A stretch of 27,810 bases of DNA, from contig JAGWNT010000052.1 of assembly GCA_028871195.1 (NCBI GenBank), positions 1 to 27,810 on the forward strand, in the 5' to 3' direction. The position numbers and the translations under genes are program-made. Numbering within the stretch: the first letter of the stretch is position 1; every line of letters starts with the position of its first letter. Positions 1 to 6,723 of the stretch are shown here, piece after piece. This DNA comes from REEB85 sp018971455. Its GTDB lineage: Bacteria; Pseudomonadota; Alphaproteobacteria; Acetobacterales; Acetobacteraceae. The notes under the pieces are model-generated. The model was not told the DNA's origin. It saw only the letters and a program-made list of their open reading frames with translations, and ran no database searches.

Positions 1-148
1 CGGCGCGGCCGGCGTCAATGTGCTGGTGGCCGCCCGCGTGCCGGATCCCCGCATGTCGGATGCCCGCTTGTCGGATGCCGCTATGGCACGCCCGCCCCTG
101 TTCGCCGGCCGGCATCCGGCGGCGGCGGACGGCGCGGACGGTGCCTAA
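1..148 (+). CDS. comF: ComF family phosphoribosyltransferase-like protein, 3' end only
   Basis: Only the last 48 codons are present, read in the frame that starts at base 2 and ends with TAA at 146-148. The first residues, GAAGVNVLVAARV, resemble the C-terminal end of ComF/GntX proteins, where a GA(A/R)V-x-VL-x-(L/A)ARV segment closes the phosphoribosyltransferase fold. Established context supports this: in many alphaproteobacteria comF lies directly before grxC, as here. ComF proteins are linked to DNA uptake, but the biochemical role in this group is unclear. After the conserved end there is an extra tail of about 33 residues made partly of pentapeptide repeats (see the repeat at 35-79). 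The call rests on a short match plus synteny, so it is moderate. Confidence 0.6.
   Translation, partial: GAAGVNVLVAARVPDPRMSDARLSDAAMARPPLFAGRHPAAADGADGA
35..79 (+). repeat. Three in-frame 15-bp tandem repeats in the comF tail
   Basis: Units at 35-49, 50-64 and 65-79 follow one another without a gap. Units 2 and 3 differ at one of 15 positions and units 1 and 2 at three. In the comF frame they encode RVPDP, RMSDA and RLSDA. Since the period is a multiple of three, gain or loss of a unit would not shift the frame. They lie beyond the conserved ComF fold. Confidence 0.8.
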
Positions 149-221
149 CCCCTTGCGCGGCCAGCCGCGGCGCCCAACCCTTTCGACAGCCGATTTTTTT
201 GACGGAACGACGGAGACCGCT

Positions 222-482
222 TTGCCCGAGATCGAAATCTACACCCAGCCCTGGTGCCCCTATTGCGTGCGCGCCAAGCAGCTGCTCGACGCCAGGGGCG
301 TCGCCTACCGCGAGATCGACGCCCCTGGCGGCACCCCCGAGCGCGCCGAATCGCAGGCCCGTTCGGGCCGCAGTTCGGTGCCGCAGATCTTCATCGACGG
401 CGCCTCGATCGGCGGCTGCGACGAGCTGATGGCGCTCGACCGCGCGGGCCAGCTCGACAAGCTGCTCCATCCCGGCGCCTGA
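222..482 (+). CDS. grxC: Glutaredoxin 3
   Basis: Small dithiol glutaredoxin of 86 residues, the usual GrxC length. It reduces protein disulfides and glutathione mixed disulfides in the cytoplasm using glutathione. The CPYC active site lies at residues 12-15 in the context TQPWCPYCVRA. Further hallmarks are the SVPQIFIDG segment with the conserved cis-proline and the GGCDEL motif near the C terminus, both part of the glutathione-binding groove. The start is placed at TTG 222, which gives the normal N terminus (PEIEIYT). The frame stays open upstream to an ATG at base 18, but using it would overlap comF completely and add about 68 unrelated residues. A weak GGAGA-like ribosome binding site lies at about 211-216. 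The gene probably belongs to one transcript with comF and the DUF1178 gene downstream. Confidence 0.93.
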   Translation: MPEIEIYTQPWCPYCVRAKQLLDARGVAYREIDAPGGTPERAESQARSGRSSVPQIFIDGASIGGCDELMALDRAGQLDKLLHPGA

Positions 483-604
483 ACCGCCCGCCGCCGCCGC
501 GCGGCGCGGAAAGGATGTCGGCGGCAGGGGGGCGGGATCGCCGCCCTTGCTCCGGCGGCCGGTTTGCCCCATGTCAAAAATGTGAAAACCCTCGAGACGC
601 GCCG

Positions 605-1096
605 ATGATCCACTACCAGCTGCAATGCGAGCAGAGCCACGGCTTCGATGGCTGGTTCAAGGACAGCGCCAGCTTCGACCGCCAAGCGGGCCGCCATCTG
701 CTGGAATGCCCGATCTGCGGCTCGAGCAAGGTCACTCGCGCGCTGATGACGCCCGCGGTGCCGAAGAAGGGGCGCGCCAGGGCCGCGGCCCCGATGATCG
801 CCGACGCACCGCCGGAAAAGCCCGCCGCCCCGCCGCCCGCCACCCCGCCCGTCGCGCTCGCGGCACCGCGTCTGCCCGACCATGTGCGCGCCATGCTGCA
901 ACGGCTGCGCAGCGAGGTGGAGCAGAATTGCGACTATGTCGGCGCCGATTTCGCCGAGGAGGCCCGGCGCATCCATCGCGGCGAGAGCCCGCGCACGGGC
1001 ATCTATGGCGAGACCAGCCCCGACGAGGCCGAGGCGCTGGCCGAGGAGGGCATCGAGGTGGCGCGCATTCCCTGGGTGCCGCGCGCCGACGGCTGA
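605..1096 (+). CDS. DUF1178 family protein
   Basis: Protein of 163 residues matching the DUF1178 family, which is common in alpha- and betaproteobacteria and has no established function. The N-terminal part starts MIHYQLQC and holds a CPICGS knuckle at about residues 35-40. With Cys8 this suggests a small zinc-ribbon-like fold (inference). A proline- and alanine-rich linker at about 56-90 follows. The C-terminal part carries the family signature VEQNCDYVGADFAEEARRIH and GIYGETSPDEAEALAEEGIE. The start at ATG 605 matches the usual family N terminus; the frame is open further upstream but that part has no family similarity. In related genomes grxC is often followed by a nitrilase-type hydrolase and then DUF1178. 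Here the hydrolase is absent and 122 bp separate grxC from this gene. Confidence 0.85.
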   Translation: MIHYQLQCEQSHGFDGWFKDSASFDRQAGRHLLECPICGSSKVTRALMTPAVPKKGRARAAAPMIADAPPEKPAAPPPATPPVALAAPRLPDHVRAMLQRLRSEVEQNCDYVGADFAEEARRIHRGESPRTGIYGETSPDEAEALAEEGIEVARIPWVPRADG

Positions 1097-1107
1097 GCCG
1101 GCGCGGC

Positions 1108-1899
1108 CTACCCTTCCGCCTCGCCGAGGCCGGCCTTGCCCGGCGCCCGCGCCATCGCCGCCGCCAGCAGGCGCGGCGGCAGCAGCCCGGCGACGCGCGC
1201 GAGGAGGCCCATCCACCACGGAAACACCACCCGCCGGCGGCCGGCCGCGATGCCCGCCAGCATGATCCGCGCCGCCCGCCCGGCATCCATCAGGCCGGGC
1301 ATGGGGAAGCGGTTGGCCGCGGTCATGGCGGTGCGCACGTAGCCCGGGCAGAGGCTGGTGAGCCGGATGCCCTCGGCGGCGGCGGAATGCGCGCTGGCCA
1401 CCGTCCAGGCATCGGCGGCCGCCTTGGCGGCGCAATAGCTGGGCGCGCCGGGGGCGGCGACGAAGCCGGCGATGGAGGCCACCACGGCGATCTGCCCGCG
1501 CCATCCCCGCGCATCCGCCTGCTGGCCGCGCATCGCCGCCAGCGCCGGCAGCACGGTGTTGAGCATGCCGTCGAGATTGACGGCGAAGATGGCGCGGGTC
1601 TGCGCGGCACTCTCGGCCGCGTCCGCCGTGCCGGCCGAGATGCCGGCATTGGCGATGACGAGGTCGAGCCGCCCGGCCCCGCCGATCCAGGCCGCCATGG
1701 CGGCGGCGTCGCGCACGTCGCGCAAGACCGCGTGCACGGTGGCGCCGCGCGCGCGGCAGGCCGTGGCGGCGGCCGCAAGCCGTGCCGCGTCGCGCCCGCC
1801 CAGATGCAGCGTGACGCCGGGCGCGGCGCAGGCCTCCGCCAGGGCGCGGCCGAGCCCGGAGGAGGCGCCGGTGATCAGGACGGAGTCATAACGGGCCAT
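1108..1899 (-). CDS. Short-chain dehydrogenase/reductase (SDR)
   Basis: Classical SDR of 263 residues. The N-terminal nucleotide-binding motif TGASSGLG lies at residues 10-17. NAG (about 84-86) stabilises the Rossmann core. A serine in VVASIAGF and the YCAAK tetrad (Tyr and Lys four apart) form the active site, followed by the typical CPGYVRTAM segment. These show an NAD(P)(H)-dependent oxidoreductase, but the substrate cannot be read from sequence. The alanine- and arginine-rich C-terminal stretch may be membrane-associated (LLARVAGLLPPRLLAAAMA). The gene converges with DUF1178, with only 11 bp between their stops. It is divergent from yicC across a 57-bp gap that must hold both promoters. 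The ribosome binding site is weak. Confidence 0.88.
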   Translation of the reverse strand: MARYDSVLITGASSGLGRALAEACAAPGVTLHLGGRDAARLAAAATACRARGATVHAVLRDVRDAAAMAAWIGGAGRLDLVIANAGISAGTADAAESAAQTRAIFAVNLDGMLNTVLPALAAMRGQQADARGWRGQIAVVASIAGFVAAPGAPSYCAAKAAADAWTVASAHSAAAEGIRLTSLCPGYVRTAMTAANRFPMPGLMDAGRAARIMLAGIAAGRRRVVFPWWMGLLARVAGLLPPRLLAAAMARAPGKAGLGEAEG

Positions 1900-1956
1900 C
1901 TTTGGATAATGCGGCGGCGCTGATAGATAGGAAACCGATTCGCGAAGGACCGAACG

Positions 1957-2850
1957 ATGGCCGCCGCCCTCTCATCCATGACCGGCTTCGCCCGCAGCGA
2001 GGGCAATGCGGACGGCATGGCCTGGGCGTGGGAGCTGCGCAGCGTCAATGGCCGCGGGCTGGAACTCCGCTTTCGCCTGCCGCCGGGGCTGGACGGGCTG
2101 GAACCGGCCCTGCGCGAGGCCGCCGGCAAGCGCCTCAAGCGCGGCAACGTGACCGCCAATCTCACCGTCCGGCGCGACGAGGCGCCCCGCATGGCGCCCG
2201 ACCCGGCCGCGCTGGACCAGGTTCTCGCGCTCGCGCTGGCGCTTGCCCAGCGCATTCCCGGTGCCGAGCCGCCGCGCGCGGAGGCGCTGCTGGCGCTGCC
2301 CGGCGTGCTGCGCCCGGCCGCGGCCGAGCAGAGCGAGGCGGCCCAGGCCGGCCAATCCGCCGCCGTCGCGGCCGGCTTTGCCGAGGCGCTGGCCGCCCTG
2401 GTCGCCGCGCGCGAGGGCGAGGGGGCGCGGCTGCTGGCCACGCTCGGCCTGCAGATCGACGAGATCGCGGCCCTCTGCGCCCGCGCCGGCGCCGAGGCGG
2501 CCGACCAGCCCGCCGCCCAGCGCGCCCGCATGCTGGAGAGCGTGCGCGCCCTGATCGGCGAACTGCCCGCCCTGCCGGAGGAGCGCATCGCCCAGGAGGT
2601 CGCCCTGCTCGCGGCCAAATCGGACGTGCGCGAGGAGCTTGACCGGCTGGACGCCCATCTGCACTCCGCCCGCGCGCTGCTCGCCGAGGCGGCGGCGATC
2701 GGCCGGCGCTTCGATTTCCTGGTGCAGGAATTCAACCGCGAGGCCAACACGCTGTGCAGCAAATCGGCCTCCGTCGCGCTGACCGCGACCGGGCTCGCGC
2801 TGAAGGCGGCCATCGAGCAGTTGCGCGAGCAGGTGCAGAACATCGAATGA
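1957..2850 (+). CDS. yicC: YicC/YloC family endoribonuclease
   Basis: Protein of 297 residues with both halves of the YicC family: the N-terminal domain starting with SSMTGFARSEG and WELRSVNGRGLELRFRLP, and the C-terminal DUF1732 domain with EELDRLDAHL, GRRFDFLVQEFNREANTLCSK and AIEQLREQVQNIE. E. coli YicC is a metal-dependent endoribonuclease affecting small-RNA stability; this is knowledge of the family, not tested here. ATG 1957 is preceded by a good ribosome binding site (GAAGGA, about 1944-1949). The TGA stop overlaps the ATG of gmk (ATGA at 2847-2850), indicating translational coupling. yicC-gmk is a widely conserved pair. Confidence 0.95.
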   Translation: MAAALSSMTGFARSEGNADGMAWAWELRSVNGRGLELRFRLPPGLDGLEPALREAAGKRLKRGNVTANLTVRRDEAPRMAPDPAALDQVLALALALAQRIPGAEPPRAEALLALPGVLRPAAAEQSEAAQAGQSAAVAAGFAEALAALVAAREGEGARLLATLGLQIDEIAALCARAGAEAADQPAAQRARMLESVRALIGELPALPEERIAQEVALLAAKSDVREELDRLDAHLHSARALLAEAAAIGRRFDFLVQEFNREANTLCSKSASVALTATGLALKAAIEQLREQVQNIE

Positions 2851-3464
2851 CGCTGTCCCGCCGCGGCCTGTGCCTGGTGCTTGCGGCACCCTCCGGGGCC
2901 GGCAAGACATCGATCACCCGCGCCCTGCTGGCGCTCGAGCCCGATTTGCAGCTGTCGATCAGCGCCACCACGCGCGCGCCCCGGCCGGGCGAGCAGGATG
3001 GCGTGCATTATCATTTCGTCACCCAGGATTTTTTCGACGCCATGGCGGCGGCCGGCGAGCTGCTGGAATTCGCCGGCGTCTTCGGCCGCAGCTACGGCAC
3101 GCCCCGCGCGCCGGTGGAGGCGGCGCTGGCCGCCGGGCGCGATGTCGTGTTCGACATCGATTGGCAGGGCTGCCGGCAGCTGCGCGCCGCCATGCCGCGC
3201 GACGTGGTGGGGCTGTTCATCCTGCCGCCCTCGCTCGCCGCCCTCGATGCGCGCCTGCGCGCCCGCGGCGGCGACAGCGAGGCGGAGGTGGCGCGCCGCA
3301 TGGCCCAGGCGCGCGCGGAAATGTCCCATGCCGGCGAGTTCGAGCACGTGCTGATCAACGAGGATCTCGCCGCCGCGGTGGCGCAGACCCGCGCCGTGCT
3401 GCACGCCGCGCGGCTCGCCACCGGGCGGCTGACCGGCCTGGCCGATTTCCTGGAGCGGATGTGA
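2847..3464 (+). CDS. gmk: Guanylate kinase
   Basis: Guanylate kinase of 205 residues, the usual length. It phosphorylates GMP to GDP with ATP in the cytoplasm and feeds GTP and cyclic-di-GMP pools. The P-loop APSGAGKTS is near residue 14. The GMP-binding region includes SATTRAPRPGEQDGVHYHF and the FGRSYGTPRAPVE segment, and VVFDIDWQGCRQL is the core strand. The start ATG lies within the yicC stop (ATGA overlap), so the two are coupled. An in-frame upstream extension to 2754 would lie wholly inside yicC and has no family similarity. Confidence 0.97.
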   Translation: MTLSRRGLCLVLAAPSGAGKTSITRALLALEPDLQLSISATTRAPRPGEQDGVHYHFVTQDFFDAMAAAGELLEFAGVFGRSYGTPRAPVEAALAAGRDVVFDIDWQGCRQLRAAMPRDVVGLFILPPSLAALDARLRARGGDSEAEVARRMAQARAEMSHAGEFEHVLINEDLAAAVAQTRAVLHAARLATGRLTGLADFLERM

Positions 3465-3468
3465 GGAG
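3463..3468 (+). promoter_or_regulatory. Ribosome binding site deciding a CTG start
   Basis: GAGGAG spans the gmk TGA stop and ends six bases before the CTG codon at 3475. No ATG, GTG or TTG in the downstream frame fits this spacing, and the next in-frame GTG (3535) is 66 bases away. The site therefore supports CTG as the start of the permease gene. Confidence 0.6.
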
Positions 3469-3474
3469 CGCGCG

Positions 3475-4407
3475 CTGAGCGTTCTGGGGGTCATCGCGCC
3501 GGTCTTCGCGCTGATCCTGCTTGGCGCGGCGGCGGTGAACCGGGGCCTGCTCGGCGCCCCGGCGCTGCGCGGCATGACGGATTTCGTCTTCTTCGCCGCC
3601 ATGCCGTGCCTGTTGTTCGATTCGGTGGCCGGCGCGCCGCCGCTGCACCTGCTGCATGTGGCGGGCAGCTTCCTGGGTGCGGCGGTGCTGCTGTTCGGCC
3701 TCGCCGCCCTGGTCGGGCGATTCGTGCTGCGCGTGCGGCTGGCCAGTGCCGCGATCCTGGCGCTCGACAGCGTGTTCGGCAACACGGTCATGCTCGGCAT
3801 CCCCATCGTCGATGCCGCCTATGGCGCCGAGGGCGTCGCCAATCTGCTCGCCGTCATCGCCTTTCATTCGGCGGTGCTGCTGCCGCTGGCCACCATCCTG
3901 ATCGAGGCGGATACCGGCCAGGGGCGGGGGCCCGCGGCGGTGCTGCGCTCCACCGTTGCGGGCGTGCTGCGCAATCCGGTGGTGGTCTCGATCGCGCTGG
4001 CGTTTCTGTGGCGGATGACCGGGCTCGCCGTGCCGCTGCCGCTGCACCGCTTCTTCCTGCTGCTCGGCGCGGCCGGACCGCCGCTGGCGCTGTTCTGCCT
4101 CGGCGCCTCGCTGCCGCGGCCGAGCCTCGCCCATGCGAGCTGGACTTATCTCGCCGAGATCGGCCTGGGCAGCCTGTTCAAGCTGGTGGCGCTGCCGGCG
4201 CTGGCGGGCCAGATCGCCCATCTGGCCGGCGTCTCCGGCGTGCCCTTCGCCGTGGTGGTGCTGGCCGCCGCCCTGCCGACCGGCGCCAACGCCTTTCTGC
4301 TGGCCCGCAGTTTCGCCACCCTCGCCGAGGCGTCGGCGAGCACCGTGGTCGTCACCACGCTGCTGTCGATCTTCACCCTCTCGACGCTGCTGGCCTGGCT
4401 GCACTGA
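3475..4407 (+). CDS. AEC-family (auxin efflux carrier-like) permease
   Basis: Predicted integral inner-membrane protein of 310 residues with about ten hydrophobic segments, matching the AEC transporter family (TC 2.A.69). In bacteria such proteins export or import small organic acids or amino-acid-like compounds; the substrate here is unknown. Visible hallmarks are an N-terminal segment ending in a GLL-x-APALRGMTDFVFFAAMP stretch, GNTVMLGIPI in the middle, and PTGANAFLLARSF near the C terminus. The best start is CTG at 3475 with a strong GAGGAG site. Starting at GTG 3535 would remove 20 residues that form the first transmembrane segment (LSVLGVIAPVFALILLG). The gene lies 10 bp after gmk and is probably co-transcribed with it. 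It converges with rsmA. Confidence 0.85.
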   Translation: MSVLGVIAPVFALILLGAAAVNRGLLGAPALRGMTDFVFFAAMPCLLFDSVAGAPPLHLLHVAGSFLGAAVLLFGLAALVGRFVLRVRLASAAILALDSVFGNTVMLGIPIVDAAYGAEGVANLLAVIAFHSAVLLPLATILIEADTGQGRGPAAVLRSTVAGVLRNPVVVSIALAFLWRMTGLAVPLPLHRFFLLLGAAGPPLALFCLGASLPRPSLAHASWTYLAEIGLGSLFKLVALPALAGQIAHLAGVSGVPFAVVVLAAALPTGANAFLLARSFATLAEASASTVVVTTLLSIFTLSTLLAWLH

Positions 4408-4435
4408 CGCCGCCGCCCGGCGCAATCGGCCAGCG

Positions 4436-5272
4436 TCAGCCGCGCCCCAACATCAGGCGGGCGAGCGTGTCGAACTCGGCCACCGAGAGCGTCTCCGCGC
4501 GGCGTTCCGGGGCGATGCCGGCGGCGGCGAGCAGCGCCACGCCGCCGAGCGGCTTCAGCGCGCCGCGCAGCATCTTGCGGCGCTGGCCGAAGGCCGCGGC
4601 GGTCAGCCGCTCCATCGCTGCGAACAGCGCCGGCGGCGGCTGCGCGGCATGCGGCGTCAGCACCACCACGGCCGACCACACCTGCGGCGGCGGCACGAAG
4701 GCGGCGGGCGGGATGCGCAGGCGCAGCTCGGCCGTCGCCACCCATTGCGCGAGCACCGCCAGCCGCCCGTAGGCCGGCGTGTCCGGGGCGGCGCAGATGC
4801 GCTCGGCGACCTCCTGCTGGAACATCAGCGTCAGCCGCTCCCACGCCGCGGCCTGGCGCAGCCAGCCGACCAGCAGGGGCGAGGCGATGTTGTAGGGCAG
4901 GTTGGCGATGATCTGCCGCGGCGCCGCGGCGAGCGTCGGGAGGTCGAGCGCCAGCGCGTCGGCGGCGCGGACCGTCAGGCGTTGCGGATCCTCGGCCCGC
5001 AGCTCCTCGATCGCGGCCACCGCGCGGGGATCGACCTCGATGGCGGTGACATGGGCTGCGGCGCTGTCGAGCAGGGCGCGCGTCAGCCCGCCCGGCCCGG
5101 GGCCGACCTCGATGACCTGGCGCCCGGCCAGATCGCCCGCCTGGCGGACAATCCGCGCGGTGAGGTTGGCGTCGAGCAGGAAATGCTGGCCGAGCTTGCG
5201 CCGGGCATCCAGGCCATGGCGGGCAATGACCTCGCGCAGCTTCGGCCGGCGATCCTCCGCTGCCGCGTTCAG
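4436..5272 (-). CDS. rsmA: 16S rRNA (adenine1518-N6/adenine1519-N6)-dimethyltransferase
   Basis: KsgA/RsmA enzyme of 278 residues that dimethylates two adjacent adenines near the 3' end of 16S rRNA during small-subunit assembly, using S-adenosylmethionine. The N-terminal signature KLGQHFLLDANL lies at about 26-37, SAM motif I (IEVGPGPGGLT) at about 54-64, and the catalytic NLPYNIAS motif further on. No ATG, GTG or TTG lies between the upstream in-frame stop and the conserved LREVIARHGL segment. The only near-cognate start of plausible length is CTG at 5272, one base after the surA stop at 5274-5276. The first in-frame GTG, at 5020, would delete 84 residues including SAM motif I, which is not credible. 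Tight spacing to surA suggests translational coupling. In many alphaproteobacteria pdxA lies between surA and rsmA; here it does not. Confidence 0.93.
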   Translation of the reverse strand: MNAAAEDRRPKLREVIARHGLDARRKLGQHFLLDANLTARIVRQAGDLAGRQVIEVGPGPGGLTRALLDSAAAHVTAIEVDPRAVAAIEELRAEDPQRLTVRAADALALDLPTLAAAPRQIIANLPYNIASPLLVGWLRQAAAWERLTLMFQQEVAERICAAPDTPAYGRLAVLAQWVATAELRLRIPPAAFVPPPQVWSAVVVLTPHAAQPPPALFAAMERLTAAAFGQRRKMLRGALKPLGGVALLAAAGIAPERRAETLSVAEFDTLARLMLGRG

Positions 5273-5273
5273 G

Positions 5274-6674
5274 TCACGACCTGCGTTCGATCATCGCCCG
5301 CCGCTCGAGGTCGCGGATGAGGCGGCGCGAGGCGAGCTCGACGCGGTCGTTGAGGATGCGCGTGGCAAGCTCCTTCTGGTCGGGAATGCCGAGATCCTGC
5401 TGCCCGCGCGAGCAGACCATCATCACCGCCACGCCGTCATTGGCGATCAGCGGCTGGCTCGCCGTGCCGACCGCCAGCGTGCTCATCATCTGCCGCAGCG
5501 CCGGCACCGCCACGGTGTCGAGCCGGATGGTGCCGAGATCGCCGCCATTGGGCGTGCCGGCCTCCTTGGCCGCGGCACTGACCGCGTCGCAGCTTTTCAG
5601 CGTCGGGCCGAGGGCGCGCGCCCTGTCGATCAGCGCGCGCTGGGCCGGCGTCGGGTTGGCCGGATCGAGCGGGGTGGGGAAGCGGAGGAACACCTGGCGC
5701 GCCTGCACCACCATGGCCGGATCGCGGCCGATGACGCGCTTGGCGCGCAGCGTCACGATCGACAGGCCGCCGGCCACCGGGATCGGGTTGCTGATGGCGC
5801 CGGGCGGCATCTCCTGCACCACCCGCAGCACCGCCGGGTCGAGCTGGGCGGCCTGCACCCAGCCGAGATCGCCGCCCTGCAGGGCGGTCTGGCTCTGGCT
5901 GAACTGGGCGGCGACCACCGGGAACGGCGCTCCGGTGCGCAGCTGCTGGATCACCGTGTCGGCGAAGCGGGTGGCGTCGGCGGTCTGCGAGGGGGCGCCG
6001 ATCGGGATGAAGATCTCGCCGACCTCGAATTCCGGCTGGCCGATTTCGCTCTTGAGCTGGTCCTGCTGGAGCTTGATGTCGGCCGGCGTCACGTCGGCCT
6101 GGCTGCCGAGCGCCTGGCGCAGCACCTGGCCCCAGCCGATCTGCACGCGCATCTGGTCGATCAGCGTCTGCAGCGACACGCCGTCGGCGGCGAGACGCTG
6201 GCGCAGCGCGCCTTGCGCCATGCCGTTGCGCTGCTCGACCTCGCCGATCGCCTGGGCGATCTCGCGGGCGGTGACGACGACATGGCGCCGCTCGATCTCC
6301 TGCAGGCGCAGCTTCTCGTCGATCAGCTGGCGGATGATCTGCGGCGTCAGCCGTGCGAGCACGTCCTGCGTCACCGGCTGGCCGGTGGAGAGCGCGAAGA
6401 GCCGCCGGCGATTGGCAACGTCCCCGGCGGTGATCACCTGGCCGTTGACGATGGCGACGATGTGCGAGGCGTCCTGCACCGCGGCCGCGCCGGCGGGCGG
6501 ATGCGCCTGGGCCCGCGCGGGCGGCGCGGCGGCCAGCACGAGCAGCGCCGGCACGAGCAGCGCCGGCACGAGCAGCAGCAGGGGCATGAGCAGCGGCGTG
6601 GGCCCGGGCCGCCGCGTGGCGAAGTGCGGCGGGGCTGCGGCGCGGGCCGGCCGGCGGGCGGAAAAGGGCAGCAT
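5274..6674 (-). CDS. surA: Periplasmic chaperone / peptidyl-prolyl isomerase SurA
   Basis: SurA-type chaperone of 466 residues if started at ATG 6674. It escorts unfolded outer-membrane proteins, including LptD, across the periplasm. An N-terminal signal sequence with a long hydrophobic LLV-rich core ends near PPARAQA. The SurA N-terminal chaperone domain follows (IVAIVNGQVITAGDV, then RQLIDEKLRLQEIERR). The first parvulin domain is well conserved (FEVGEIFIPI, FSQSQTALQGGDLGWV, LRVVQEMPPGAISNPI). The second is degenerate but recognisable (GGDLGTIRLDTVAVPALRQ). Alternative starts at 6734 and 6749 overlap the end of lptD and lengthen the cytoplasmic part of the signal; the ribosome binding sites do not settle the choice. 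Standing between lptD and rsmA fits the conserved alphaproteobacterial order. Confidence 0.93.
   Translation of the reverse strand: MLPFSARRPARAAAPPHFATRRPGPTPLLMPLLLLVPALLVPALLVLAAAPPARAQAHPPAGAAAVQDASHIVAIVNGQVITAGDVANRRRLFALSTGQPVTQDVLARLTPQIIRQLIDEKLRLQEIERRHVVVTAREIAQAIGEVEQRNGMAQGALRQRLAADGVSLQTLIDQMRVQIGWGQVLRQALGSQADVTPADIKLQQDQLKSEIGQPEFEVGEIFIPIGAPSQTADATRFADTVIQQLRTGAPFPVVAAQFSQSQTALQGGDLGWVQAAQLDPAVLRVVQEMPPGAISNPIPVAGGLSIVTLRAKRVIGRDPAMVVQARQVFLRFPTPLDPANPTPAQRALIDRARALGPTLKSCDAVSAAAKEAGTPNGGDLGTIRLDTVAVPALRQMMSTLAVGTASQPLIANDGVAVMMVCSRGQQDLGIPDQKELATRILNDRVELASRRLIRDLERRAMIERRS
6536..6577 (-). repeat. 15-bp tandem repeat in the surA signal sequence
   Basis: Two identical 15-bp units (6536-6550 and 6551-6565) and most of a third (6566-6577) lie head to tail. 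On the coding strand they give repeated LLVPA pentapeptides in the hydrophobic core of the signal sequence. Unit loss or gain keeps the frame but changes the length of the hydrophobic core. Confidence 0.85.
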
Positions 6675-6723
6675 CGTCGCGCAAATCTCCACGATGGTCT
6701 GGGGGGCGAAGGGGGGCGGGGTA

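Noticed and set aside
18..221. N-terminal extension of grxC back to the ATG at base 18
   Set aside because: It overlaps the comF end in another frame, has no glutaredoxin similarity and would nearly double a protein of very constant length.
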